A model generated the notes under the pieces. That model was not told the DNA's origin and ran no database searches. It saw only the letters and a program-made list of their open reading frames with translations. 64,000 nucleotides of DNA from Dactylonectria macrodidyma. Taxonomy: Eukaryota; Ascomycota; Sordariomycetes; Hypocreales; Nectriaceae. The DNA lies in assembly GCA_020744425.1 (NCBI GenBank), contig JAGMUV010000011.1, positions 372,001 to 436,000 on the forward strand, read 5' to 3'. The translations under genes were made by a program, and so were the position numbers. Below are positions 35,896 through 45,890 of the stretch, in pieces (position 1 is the stretch's first letter; each line of letters opens with the position of its first letter).

Positions 35896-36171
35896 CTTCT
35901 TGGGAGGTTGGGGCAGGATATACGACGTCGGGTTGACGAAGCAAATACAGCTCATTATGCGGGCGATATCGTGGAATACGATATCTCGATTAGAGACTGT
36001 GCTGCAGCTGCTGGTAGTGCAAATGAGAATTATGTAAATGATTCCAGCTCGCCAGTTAGCGATCAGGGAGGAGACGACGCCGGTACGCCACTCAGCGAAG
36101 ATGAAGGTGGCGATACCGAGCAGAGTCACGGCATCGAGGAATCATTTGCCGACTCCCCCCGGAAGCCTTAG
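35896..36171 (+). CDS. Orphan open frame, possible 3' exon or gene remnant
   Basis: The frame opens just after an in-frame TAA at 893-895 of the 35 kb block and ends at a stop at 36171. It encodes about 90 residues and has no ATG at all. The C-terminal half is strongly acidic with Ser/Pro clusters (SPVSDQGGDDAGTPLSEDEGGD) like an intrinsically disordered tail. If real it must be a downstream exon or a degraded gene fragment; an AG within GGGGCAG at about 35916 could be an acceptor. I could not find a matching upstream exon. Confidence 0.2.
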   Translation, partial: LLGRLGQDIRRRVDEANTAHYAGDIVEYDISIRDCAAAAGSANENYVNDSSSPVSDQGGDDAGTPLSEDEGGDTEQSHGIEESFADSPRKP

Positions 36172-36331
36172 GCATGGCTGGCGGTGCGTTGTTGCAGGAG
36201 TTCTAGACAAACAACGGATTGAAGCATCCGGAGAGCCTCACGGTTTTAAGGAACAGTGAAGGCGGTTTGGCGAACCCTGGCATATGTACACTGTCGTATC
36301 GATTAAGACACGACATTCAATATCCTTTAGC

Positions 36332-36372
36332 AATTGATTGCAATTGATTAACATTGATTAACATTGATTGAC
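36332..36372. repeat. Short tandem ATTGATTAAC-like repeats
   Basis: About four imperfect copies of a 10-11 bp unit (CAATTGATTGC, AATTGATTAAC, ATTGATTAAC, ATTGATTGACC) lie in A+T-rich spacer immediately before two larger tandem duplications. Confidence 0.8.
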
Positions 36373-36530
36373 CCAGATCTGCATGCTGAGTGACAAGGAA
36401 TCTCTACAATGCAATACATGCAAGAGTGAAGGGGGCTGCAGGCCCTCCGGGGAAAGACAAACATCACACGCCATAACGCATCAACTTACATTCTGTCTTC
36501 ATAAGTGATGTTTGGGTATACATCGTTAAT

Positions 36531-36747
36531 TTTATGGACTAACTTAGTACATGATTTGTCTTGGTTATTGCATTTCTTTTCATGATTTAGTCAAGGCTAT
36601 TGTAGAGGAACGAACAATTTATGCTTAGTAGAAGAGCTTTTATGGACTTAACTTAGTACATGATTTGTCTTTGTTATTGCATTTCTTTTCATGATTTAGT
36701 CAGGGTTTATTGTAGAGGAACGAATAGTTTATGCTTCGTAGGAGAGT
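36531..36747. repeat. Tandem duplication of a ~107-bp unit
   Basis: Unit one is 36531-36637 and unit two is 36639-36747. Both begin TTTATGGACT and end in GAACGAA(C/T)A(A/G)TTTATGCTT plus a GTAGAAGAG-like segment. They differ at a small number of positions and by 1-2 bp indels, so the duplication is recent. The sequence is A+T-rich and has no open frame of note. Confidence 0.92.
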
Positions 36748-36961
36748 CAACTTGGTGTGTGGTATATTTCTTCCTCGGAGAAGGGGGGCTGGTGTAACCA
36801 GTGGATGATGAGGGTAAGCATGGCGCGAACCCTAGACTCAAGGCTCAAGGGCTGATCGATGACGACGGCGTTATAACAGCATTTGCTGGATAAACAGAAC
36901 TTTTTATACAGTCGCCAGGCCCAAGTGAGTTGTTTTTGCGTCGCGGGGCATGAAAACCTCA

Positions 36962-37177
36962 CAATCCATACTTCATACTTCATAGTTGCTTGCTGATGAT
37001 GGCCTCATTATGCCCGCTTCGGCCCGCTAACAAAACTATATGCGTCACCAAAGGCGAAACGCTTGACAGCCCCTCAATCCATATCTCGGAGTTGCTTGCT
37101 GATTATGAGCCCATTTTCACTGTTTCGGCTCTTTAACAAAACCACATGATATGCATTCCCTTGGAAAGCGAAACGCT
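36962..37177. repeat. Second, older tandem duplication of a ~102-bp unit
   Basis: Unit A (36962-37063) and unit B (37075-37177) both start CAATCCATA, share GTTGCTTGCTGAT and CTAACAAAAC or TTAACAAAAC, and end GCGAAACGCT. The similarity is visibly lower than in the neighbouring duplication, so this one is older. Confidence 0.82.
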
Positions 37178-38089
37178 GCGCCAGCACCCAGCGGCCAATT
37201 ACAGGGCCTGGTCCCCTGTTGCGTCAGCTAAATGGCGCGGGGTCCGAAACGTTTGTGATCGCGGCACAGCAGCAGGGCGAGAAAGGCAAAGGCGGCGCTT
37301 GGACTCCCCTGACGTCGTTGTGCGCAAGGGCAGTCCAGTGTGGCGGGCTTGTTGGAATTTAATTGCTTAGGGTCTATTGCTGGACTATTGGTGGTAACTC
37401 CTGAATTCTAATAAGGGGTTGTTAGGTGGGCTTGGAATAACGCCCATTGCGTGCTAGTGCAGGCCTGGGGCCCAAAGATAACTCACCCAGTGAACGATTC
37501 CAAGGGCGGGCGGGCAGAGAAAGGAAGTCAAGGGCGGGCGCTTTTTCGCTCGACGGAGCCACGAGGGGGATGGACTGCGCAACCCAACACGTCAGCCGTA
37601 GATTATTTCTACCTCTTCCAAACCAATACCTCTACGCCAAATCTTCCCAGCAGAGCAACTCGTTCGAAACGTTGCAACAGGATCCCGGATGCGTTTTGGT
37701 TTTATCCCTGCCGACTAGAGAAGCGAAGACTGCCGACAAGCGAACTTGCGACCGTGACACCCATTTTCCCGTCCCGCCTGCGACCATCTCGCTGCGACGT
37801 CAAATCGACGAATCGTTCCCTGCCTGCGACAGACGAGGGGGCTTACCACGACCTGGCTGCGGAGAAATTTAGACGGCGATTTCAACAAGCACAAATTCGA
37901 ATTCGATAGACGATTGATGAAAGGCTGGAGACAATAGAATACGGACTCAGTAGAACGCGGACTCGATAGACGACGGAAGCGAAAGCCTACCTCACCACCA
38001 CCCTCAGCGATAACGTCGAAAGACGGACGGACGGACGGAACCTAAATCGACGACGCATCACAACCCCGATACGACTCTGGCCTCCCCAA

Positions 38090-39730
38090 ATGTGGCCCTT
38101 TTCAAGCTGCGGCGTAGACGCCTGCGAGGCCGTCAACCCGCATGCCATTACGACCTCGGTCGTCATCTCCGCCCTTCCCTTCCTCGCCATCTTCACGACA
38201 GTCGCGATCCTAGTCATCCGCCACGTCTTCCCGCGCCTCAACAGCGCCGCCGAGGATCGCGACGGAGAAGACCATGTCCTGCCGACACACGCGCCCCCGG
38301 CGCTGCGCGCTGCCCACGCTGAGCATGGTTCCCGGAGCTGGCAGCGTCGCGGGGTCGCGTGGACGTTTGGGGCCACTGTTGGGTTGGCGGTGACGCTGGG
38401 CGCCTTGATCATGGACGAGATCATGGAGCTAGCCGATCCGACGTCGAGAAACCTGGCGCTGAGGATCACCGTGCCGGCGCTGCTCTTCATGCTCGTCGTG
38501 CTCGTTCCTTGGCTCATGTGTCGCTCCGTCGTCGCCAGCTCCGGATGGAGTTTCCAGCGAACGGCTAAGGGCAAGTTCCCCCGGGTTGCGTGGGGAATGC
38601 ACTTTGCGCTCTTCGCTGGATGGCTTTTTGCCTTTTGGTCCGTGGGTCAGGCGGTTCCCAAGAATGCCATGAGGATCATGCCCGACGAGACGAGCATCTC
38701 CGACTCGCTAACGCGGGGCTGCCTCGAGCGCATCGGCGTTGTGGGCATCACTCTCATGGCCCTGCTCTCGGGCTTCGCCTCCGTATCGTCCCCGTGGTAC
38801 ACCTTCGCCGACGCTTCCATGCGGCGGAGGAGGCCTGTCACCGAAGCCGAAATCAACCGGAAGCAGGCCGGGCTGGACACGACCAACGAGATGCTCGTCA
38901 CGAAACGCCATCGGCTACAGTTCCTAGAGCGCAAGTCGTCGGACAGACAGGGCACGACATCGGCCAAGGGCAGCGGGTTAGTCGGCAAGGTCATGGGCTC
39001 GCTGCGCGTCGGCACGGCGGACGAGGCCGAGATCAAGACGCTTCGGCTCGAGATTGCAGGACTGGAGACCATGGAGGCAAACTTGGCGTCTGGACTCTCG
39101 CTCCTGAAGAACCACCGCGCTGCCTCTGCCCGCGCTGGATCGGTTCTTGGGCGCCTCTGCCTCGTTCCTTCGTATCTGTTTAGTGTATACTGCATCTACC
39201 GCATTGTGGCAACGACCCTCACAACTCTACGACGAGCCTCCTCACCGTCAACAAGCTTCGCCAGCAGCGATCCCATCAACCGCTTCCTCTCGTTGCTCGC
39301 GCGCCACTGGGATCCGAAACTCGATCAACTAGCTTGGGCTCGACTCATTAGCTTTGCCCTCAGCGGCGTCATTCTACTCGCGAGCGCCAACAGCGTGGTG
39401 CAGACGTTCCACCTCTTTGCCAAGTGGACGCCTGGTCTCCTTCGTCAGGCGCAGGCCAACTTGGCCCTCGTTGTCGGACAGATCGCCGCGACCTACGTCA
39501 TCTCCTCGTCGCTGCTGTTGCGCAGCCAACTGCCCACGGCACTGGGCTCGGCCGTCGGCAGCGTGCTCCGCGGTGCGCTGAGCCCTGGGTTCGTAGACGG
39601 CTGGTTTGAAGGCTGGTTCCTGCTTGGCAGCCTAGGTACAGTCATAGGCATCTGGGTCGGGCGGAAACTAGGCGGGGACGAAGAGTGGGATGAGTTTGGG
39701 ATGGAGGAGATGGGGACCAAGAGGTCTTAG
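38090..39730 (+). CDS. Golgi pH regulator (GPHR)/GTG-type multipass membrane protein
   Basis: This is a single exon of 546 residues. Hydrophobic helices alternate with loops: about 22-44 (VVISALPFLAIFTTVAILVI), 92-112, 125-145 (LRITVPALLFMLVVLVPWLM), 165-185, 215-237 (GVVGITLMALLSGFASVSSPW), then a long cytoplasmic coiled segment of about 100 residues, and further helices at roughly 360-380, 420-440, 470-490 and 505-525. The ALLSGFASVSSPWYTF segment corresponds to the conserved AMLSGFGAVN-PY region of GPHR and plant GTG proteins, and the coil between helices is also typical. GPHR acts as an anion channel that helps acidify the Golgi; in fungi it is linked to glycosylation and growth. The hydrophilic loop at about 60-80 is not conserved in my memory of the family. 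The start codon is the first ATG of the open frame. Confidence 0.88.
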   Translation: MWPFSSCGVDACEAVNPHAITTSVVISALPFLAIFTTVAILVIRHVFPRLNSAAEDRDGEDHVLPTHAPPALRAAHAEHGSRSWQRRGVAWTFGATVGLAVTLGALIMDEIMELADPTSRNLALRITVPALLFMLVVLVPWLMCRSVVASSGWSFQRTAKGKFPRVAWGMHFALFAGWLFAFWSVGQAVPKNAMRIMPDETSISDSLTRGCLERIGVVGITLMALLSGFASVSSPWYTFADASMRRRRPVTEAEINRKQAGLDTTNEMLVTKRHRLQFLERKSSDRQGTTSAKGSGLVGKVMGSLRVGTADEAEIKTLRLEIAGLETMEANLASGLSLLKNHRAASARAGSVLGRLCLVPSYLFSVYCIYRIVATTLTTLRRASSPSTSFASSDPINRFLSLLARHWDPKLDQLAWARLISFALSGVILLASANSVVQTFHLFAKWTPGLLRQAQANLALVVGQIAATYVISSSLLLRSQLPTALGSAVGSVLRGALSPGFVDGWFEGWFLLGSLGTVIGIWVGRKLGGDEEWDEFGMEEMGTKRS

Positions 39731-40517
39731 GATCCGAGCCCTTTGTCAAGCAAGTGAGCACCGAGCGGAATGCTGACATGTGTACGAACACTGGCAAACT
39801 TGTAGTCTATGGTTTTTGGCGTTTGGGAGGGATCCACGGAAGACGGAACGGATCTCGCCGGTTTGGGAAAGCATGTATACCGGCTTTGGGGCTTTAGGTG
39901 AAGAGCATATTATGTAATGAACTGAATACCATTTCTTCCATCTATTTTGCGAGGAGGCTGTCCCTGACGATGATGGTATCTAGGGCATCTGCACTCGTCT
40001 CAGCCTCACATCTAGTCACATTTCAAAAAAGCTTACTAGCCACATTGGACAGATATCCATCTGATACTCCAGGCTTGCATTCTCTCAAGTGGCCGGTTAT
40101 TCGGCAGCCTTCAATGGTGCCTGCTGGAGGTGAGTGGAGTTGTCTCAATCATGGCTAGGCCGACTATGCGGGTCGTATTGGGGTAAGGCAGCAGAATAAC
40201 CCATGGCTACTGACGATGCATTCGATTGTGCTGCCTGAAGTGCACCTTGCATACTGAGGCAGAAAGCTGAAAGTTGCATGTAATGTTGCGAGTTGGCGAT
40301 GGCGGATGGGGGTATATAAACTTGCCTGGGTGGGCGATGGCGGAGAGTTGAGGGTGGATGAATCATAGGTAGTCCCTCATTCGGCAGTGTAACTCCCTCA
40401 TCAACAACCTCAACTCTCCACTTTCCACGACATCTCAGGCTTTGAACACCACTTCTACCCCAACATCGACTTAGAATTAAAAAAAAAAAAAAAGCCACAC
40501 AATCTCACACCACTCCA
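39731..40517. other. Spacer and promoter of the Nudix gene
   Basis: No gene is seen. A poly(dA) run of about 15 bases at 40478-40493 lies 25 bp before the start codon at 40518, in the expected promoter or leader position for a nucleosome-excluding element. A pyrimidine-rich stretch precedes it. Confidence 0.6.
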
Positions 40518-41135
40518 ATGGCCAGCCAACCACCAACATCCTACACCGTATCGCCCGCACTGCAAGCGCACGTGGATGTCACGCCGGCGGCCTTCCTGGC
40601 GTCGCACAACGGCGACATCGATCACCTCATTGCCGGCGCTTTGGTGACGGACACACGAGGCCGCGCACTACTACTACGCCGCGCGCCGACGGACTCGTGG
40701 CCGCTTAAGTGGGAAGTCCCCGGGGGATGCGTCGACGACACCGACGCGAGCCTCGTCGCCGCCGCCGTCCGCGAGCTGTGGGAGGAGACGGGGCTGCGCG
40801 CCGTCCACGTCCGGGCCCCGGTGCGGCTTCTGCGGGCCGACGCCGGAGATGACGTCGAGGCCGACCCGGCCGAGACCGACCTCCACGTCAAGGGCGACCT
40901 GTGCCTCTTCCGCGAGACGGGCAACATCTGGGCCAAGCTGACGGCCTGGATCGACGTCGAGGCCACCGAGCCCGTCGTCGTGCGCGCCGACGAGCACGCC
41001 GAGTGGGCCTGGGTGTCGGAGCCTGAGGCGCGCGCTCGCCGTTTTGCTGATGGTCGCGAGCTTGACTTTGTGAGCGAGGGCGTGCGGCAGACGGTGCTCG
41101 AGGGGTTTAGGCTCTGGGAGGAAGCACAGCGGTAG
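40518..41135 (+). CDS. Nudix hydrolase
   Basis: This is a single exon of 205 residues with very high G+C at third positions. The core is a Nudix domain at about 38-190. The Nudix box runs from WEVPGGCVDD to RELWEETGL near residues 70-98; the RE-x2-EE-x-GL catalytic half is intact and binds the metal ions. The spacing between the two halves is one residue longer than the standard pattern, and the first Glu is an Asp. Nudix enzymes hydrolyse nucleoside diphosphates linked to another group, and the sequence does not tell which substrate. The C-terminal WAWVSEPEARA is the typical closing strand and helix. Convergent with the eIF4B gene. Confidence 0.93.
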   Translation: MASQPPTSYTVSPALQAHVDVTPAAFLASHNGDIDHLIAGALVTDTRGRALLLRRAPTDSWPLKWEVPGGCVDDTDASLVAAAVRELWEETGLRAVHVRAPVRLLRADAGDDVEADPAETDLHVKGDLCLFRETGNIWAKLTAWIDVEATEPVVVRADEHAEWAWVSEPEARARRFADGRELDFVSEGVRQTVLEGFRLWEEAQR

Positions 41136-42199
41136 ACGGGCTGTCATAGAAGGAGGAAGGAAGTCATGTGTAAGTCGGGATGCTTCACTAGATGCGGTAG
41201 AAAAAGAACAAGATATATAGAAATAGAGCTTCATGACGGCGCTATCCCCTCATAATCTCGTTGGGTTGCTCTATCCTCGCATCCAAAGCCATCAACCACG
41301 AAACACTCTCGACCATGAACAAACCCACCCTCGACGAGTCGAGAGACGAGGCAGAACCCTCGCTTGTCCTTCGCCTCCCTGGACAGACTCAACCGGCACC
41401 AGCCAAAAACCATGTGTTAATAGAGAAGAAAAGCACAACACATTTCATTGATCCGTAAATTACCTAGCATATAGAACCAGCCCCTATGCCCCGTTTCACC
41501 TCCTCCCTCCAGACAAAAGAAACCGAGTTGGGGTGGTTCGCTGCGCTAAGCTTGGGCCTGATCATCATCAAAACATCTCAAGAAAATAGAAAAAAAAAAA
41601 GAATCCAGTCCCTCCTTTTCTTCCCGCATTTCATCAACATGAAAAGAAATCGTTTTTAAGAGAGAGCTGTCATCAACGCATGCCACGTTTCCATCCATCC
41701 ATCCATTCATTCATCCAGTCACCGTCGTTCTTTTTAACTTTTGTGTCTCGAAAACGCCGAGGGCTCATGCTCAAATAGCGTCCACCATGGTTTCCCCCTC
41801 CCATCCCTTCAATTAGAGGGCAAGGGGGGCACAGAAGCTTGCCGATACCAACTTGGGGGCGGGTCAAACCAGGAAATAATCGTGCCCTAGGTCGAAAGAT
41901 GACCTAGGTATAGGAGAGAGCCCATTGCCCCTGAACCTCGAGTTCTCATCCACTCGGGCACGGCGAAGTCAGCACGCGAATGCTAATCCAGGATACATGC
42001 CGTCATTGCCCTGAATCATGGCACTCCTCGTTGCTGGAGGGTGCGGGAGACAGGGTTGGTTTGCGTAAAGGATCAAAGTCCAAGGGGTAACGGCACTCTC
42101 CAAAGAGGGGAGCGAGGCCCGCACCACGGTGCATCTTGCGACGGGCATTTCTAGTCGTGAAACCGGAAGGAAACGGGGCTATATGTACACATTTTGGAG
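41136..42199. other. Convergent 3' flanks of the Nudix and eIF4B genes
   Basis: About 1.06 kb without a supportable gene. It contains an A-rich tract near 41587-41600 and the CATC/CATT repeat at 41692-41716. Poly(A) signals for both genes should lie here but none stands out. Confidence 0.5.
41692..41716. repeat. CATC/CATT tetranucleotide microsatellite
   Basis: Four CATC units are followed by two CATT units and another CATC in non-coding sequence between convergent genes. Confidence 0.85.
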
Positions 42200-44326
42200 T
42201 TAAGCCCGGCCCCCACGGCCCTTCTTGTTGGGCACAGTGGTCCAGCCATCATCTTCCACAGCGGGGGTGGAGGGTTCGGAATCAGCACCAGCCGATCCGG
42301 CGGGCTGCTGAGCGGGGGATCCGTTGGCACGGGCCGGTCGGGTGTCGTTTCGGGAACTGCGAGCAGCACCGCCGCCACGACCACCTCGGCCTCCGCGACC
42401 ACGCTCGGCGCCGGAGGATCGCCAGCTAGAGGCCTCGGAAGCACGCGACTTGACGGGTTCTCGGGGTTCTCGGGGTTCTCGGGGCTCTCGAGGCTCCCGC
42501 GTTCGGATAGGAACCTTCTGCTCTCCGTTGGCCTTCTCAGCAGAGTCAACCTTCTCGGTAGACTCAGTGTTGGCGGCTTCGGCGGCAGCAGCGGCGGCCG
42601 CCTCCTCTGCTTGCTTAGCAGCTTCGGCGTCGGCAGCAGCCTGAGCTTCAGCGGCAGCGGCGGCCTCAGCCTCGGCGGCGGCGGCGGCCTCCTTGGCAAG
42701 GCGTCGCTCCTCCTTGGCCTTCTCTTCAGCTTCACGCTTCTCCTGCGCAGCCTGTAGCTTCTTCTCTTCGATCAACTTCTCCTTCGCGGCGGTATCAATG
42801 GGGCGCGCAGCACCGAAGGGACTGGCCTTGGAGCTAGCAGTTGCAGATGAGGGGCTCTCGGTAGCCTCGGAGACAGTTCGCTTTGCGAGGTTCAGGCGAG
42901 GTCGACCTCCCTGAGCTGGGGCGGCGGATGAAAGAGCAGGAGAGGGGGGAGCGCTGCCGTCAGGAGAGATGGGCTTCGCAGACTCGGGGCGCATGCGGTC
43001 TCGCCACTGCATATCCTTTTCAGCGGCGGTGACAGTTCGCTCCGCGCGCTCAGGATACTCCCGGCGAGGCGGGCGTGAGCCTTCCGGTCGGGGCTCGCCC
43101 CAGGCTGGAGGCTCGCGACGTCCTCCTCGGTGGGATTCGCTTCGCTCACCAAGGCCCTCGGGGGCAGGACGACTGCCATCTCGGGATCCAGTGCCTTCCT
43201 CCCTAGCCACAGGAGCCAGGGGTCCACGTCGCTCCCAAGTCAACTCTCGAGTGGGACGGGGTTCAAAACCAGAATCGCGATCGCGAGGGGGGCCGCGCTC
43301 GCCAAAGTCAGGACGGCTGCGGTCGCCACGGTCGCCACGGTCGCCATAATCAGAACGACCAGATCGAGGCTCTGGACCGCTCAGGGGGCCCTTGCGAGTC
43401 CAGTCACCCATCTCTCGGATGGAATCGCCCCTGCCACTATCACCGCCGCGGGCTGAAGGATGTTAGTGAATATGCATAGCCAGAGGAGTAAAGAGTATCT
43501 TACGGGGATCGGCCACCTTGATCCTTACGGTTCGACCCTGGAACGACTCTCCATCGAGGGCCAAGGCCTTCTCAAGGCCAGCGACAGTGGCGAACTCAAC
43601 ATAGCCGAAACCCTTGGGGCGCATCAACTCGCGGTCTTCGATCAGGCGAACGCTGGCGACTTCACAGCCTTCGAAAAACTCGTTGACGGCTTCATTGGTG
43701 ATGTCATAGGCCAGGTTACCCAGATGGGCGGTATAGGGAGGCTTGTCGGGGATTCTCTGGGGAGAGCGCTCGCGGACTGAGTATCCTGGGAAAGTCAGCG
43801 TCGGTGAGCAGACTTGGAATATTGATGTGACATACCCCGATCTTGCCAGGTAGACGAGGAGCTGAAGCGACCACCACGGTCACCAGAGGGCAGGGGTTGA
43901 GTGCCTAAGGGACGAAACGGTCAGTCCACCAACAAAAGATTCGTGACGAGGGGTAAAAAAAATGGCGCCTACCAGTTACTGAGATGAGTTAGCATACAGA
44001 CACGACGATAAGAGCTCGACAGTGACAGTGTGGCTCGAAAGGGGTTGACGTACCATAGGTTTCCTCAACCTCATCAGCCCAAGAGCCTCCACCAAAACCT
44101 GTGAGGCGAGTAAGTATGTGGTTGGTGATGGGGGTGTGGCACGGCGATGTGTGTGCGTGTGGCGGGGCAACAATGCGACACGGGCGAGGGGCAACACCGA
44201 CCTGCTCCATCAGACAGAAAGTCCCCGAGGGACATCTTCTGCTGCTGTTCCTTCTTTTTGGGAGCTGCGAGCGAGGGATCGTCAGTAGCTGGATCTCAGC
44301 GGCGGGGAGCAAAGAGCCTCACCCAT
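42200..44326 (-). CDS. tif3: Translation initiation factor eIF4B
   Basis: Seven exons are proposed: 44326-44323, 44264-44202, 44098-44054, 43978-43973, 43904-43836, 43785-43504 and 43452-42200. They sum to 573 residues. The first exon contributes only ATG plus one base, and the fourth is a 6-nt microexon. The start MAPKKKEQQQKMSLGDFLSDG and SWADEVEETY are typical of fungal eIF4B. An RRM follows at about 80-155, with LGNLAYDI as RNP2 and KGFGYVEFA as RNP1. The remainder is arginine/glycine-rich, with (GDR)3, (REP)4 and a long Ala/Glu/Lys stretch predicted to be helical, ending WTTVPNKKGRGGRA. eIF4B stimulates the eIF4A helicase on mRNA leaders. Skipping the microexon also keeps frame, so splicing there should be tested. 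The final exon holds most of the disordered part. Confidence 0.93.
43973..43978 (-). other. Candidate 6-nt microexon of eIF4B
   Basis: TAACTG lies between an acceptor CTCAG (with branch site GCTAAC) and a donor GTAGGC, and the next intron has its own GACTGAC branch and TTAG acceptor. Including it gives TYVTGTQPLP; omitting it gives TYGTQPLP. Both keep frame. Confidence 0.55.
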
Positions 44327-45085
44327 GATTGCGGCTTAAGCGGACACGCGCAGCGATTCGACGACCGTTGCGCGTAGAATGCGAGGGCGAAGCCGACCCG
44401 GGGTTGGCTTGTCCTTGCGGTGGGCGGAGGGATAGAGTCTATCGAGGAGACCAAGTCGGAGTCGAGATGGAAAGTCGTTCAGGCCGGCGAATATCGGATT
44501 GGCGAACGGCGGAGACTGTCGTGAGAGTTGCTGGCCCCGACGAGTGTTGCCGTGTCTGGGGGTTGACGAGACGAAATTTGCTCGGCGTAGGGAAAAAATG
44601 ATGATGGAGACACCTGTGAGGGTTGCCTTAATTTTGCCTGGCTAGGAGTGGGAGGCGCTAGCCCTAAAGAGCGATAGTTTCACCGGCTGGTCCCCTTTCT
44701 CGCTTGCAGGTTTTCCCTCTTCCCTCCACAGCCAGCCAGTAGCCAGTCAGTGGCCAGGCAAGAACGAACAGCCTTGTGCTTGGAGTCGCCCGCCAGAACC
44801 TGCCCACGTCACGGGTTTTTGACTGCATCTCATTCGTCCCTTGGTTTCTCGATTCAGTTCACCTTGATTCCTGACTTTTGGACATCTTGCTGCGCGACCA
44901 CCGCCGCACGGAGAGGAGCCTTCTCACGGGCTATGTAATTGTACTGTATCAATCACCATTCTTGTAATTTGACCAGCCTTGTCCTTTCTTTTTTCGGTGT
45001 CCCGCCCATTCCTCGATATATCCCCTCTCAGGTCCTCTCAACATCTACACAACCTCCATCCTCATCGCAGAGCCGCATCATCACC
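44327..45085. promoter_or_regulatory. Divergent promoter of eIF4B and the Tim17-like gene
   Basis: The start codons of eIF4B (44326, minus) and the next gene (45086, plus) point apart over 759 bp. Leaders for both genes must lie here. The plus-strand side is pyrimidine-rich near 45030-45085. No specific factor site is assigned. Confidence 0.65.
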
Positions 45086-45890
45086 ATGGCCGAAAGCAGC
45101 AGCCGAGACCCCCAATCGGGCCCCGCCCATCGCCGGCATGCGCCTCGCGGAATATTTGCTCCTGAGATTGTCGATCTTTTTCTCCCTCCTCTCAAAGTCG
45201 GTGGTTGGGCAGGTATGTCTCAAGTCTTATGCTGCGCGAACAGAATGACACTGACCTTTTCTTATAGGGACGGCCGGTGTGCTAGCTGGTGTCGGAGGAT
45301 CAATCTTCAAAGAAGGCAATCCTGTCGCTTGGGGAGCAGTGTCCGGATTCCAATGGTTCACTCTAGGAACCAGCTTCTGGTGTAAGTCATTCCAAGCGTC
45401 TTTCTTTCGGACCTGGCTGACATTGTTTAAGTCACGAGGAGTGTCACGATCAAAGCATGGGGCGGCGAAGAGGGGGTAACGCCTTCTGACAGAACCAAGG
45501 CCAGCGCGATTGCTGGCGGAGCGGCTGGTGCCGTAGGGGGCTTGATTCGTACGTCTGACCTGTCATGGTGAATTCAGCGTGTTATTTACACTTTTAGGCG
45601 GTCCGTCGAACATCCTGCCGGCTATTTTCTGCTGGACAGTTTTCGGTGCTGGAGGTCAAATGATTGTCAACCACATGGCAACGCGGGCACCCAAAGTCAA
45701 AGATGAAAATGACAGCTGGTTCCGATCAAAATGGAGTCCTCTCAAGAAACTCACGGATGCGGAATATATCGACTTGATGGAAGAGAAAATCTTGAGGGTT
45801 GACGCCGACATTGCGCTTATTGACGATCGTGTTTCTGAGCTGAGGAAGAAACCCCAGGAAGAAACGTCACGAAATACCCTTGCTTCATGA
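45086..45890 (+). CDS. Small multipass membrane protein, Tim17-like
   Basis: Four exons join to 216 residues: 45086-45212, 45268-45381, 45432-45548 and 45598-45890. Introns are 55, 50 and 49 bp. After a polar N-terminus come Gly-rich hydrophobic segments: VGGWAGTAGVLAGVGGSIF, WGAVSGFQWFTLGTSFWF, ASAIAGGAAGAVGGLI and NILPAIFCWTVFGAGGQ. This Gly-rich four-helix pattern resembles the Tim17/Tim22/Tim23 superfamily of mitochondrial membrane proteins. The C-terminal 70 residues are hydrophilic, with a probable coiled coil (DLMEEKILRVDADIALIDDRVSEL). I believe this is a conserved fungal protein, but I cannot name its function. A role in the mitochondrial inner membrane is inferred from the helix pattern only. 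Confidence 0.85.

Larger units (their letters stand above)
35575..38089. other. 2.5 kb spacer with orphan frame and tandem duplications
   Basis: The spacer holds an orphan acidic open frame at 35896-36171, a duplicated island at 36.3-37.2 kb listed separately, and then the leader region of the GPHR gene. That leader includes (GACG)n at about 38018-38039 and repeated GGACTC(A/G)RTAGA elements near 37943-37975. The frames at 37447-37909 overlap each other, lack domains and look like chance. Confidence 0.5.

Noticed and set aside
37447..37909. Two overlapping frames of 140-150 residues upstream of the GPHR gene
   Set aside because: They overlap in different frames, neither has a domain, and both end in the likely leader of the next gene.
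42194..42757. Gly/Ser-rich plus-strand frame over the eIF4B tail
   Set aside because: It is the complement of the arginine/alanine repeats of eIF4B, and its repetitive composition comes from the microsatellites.
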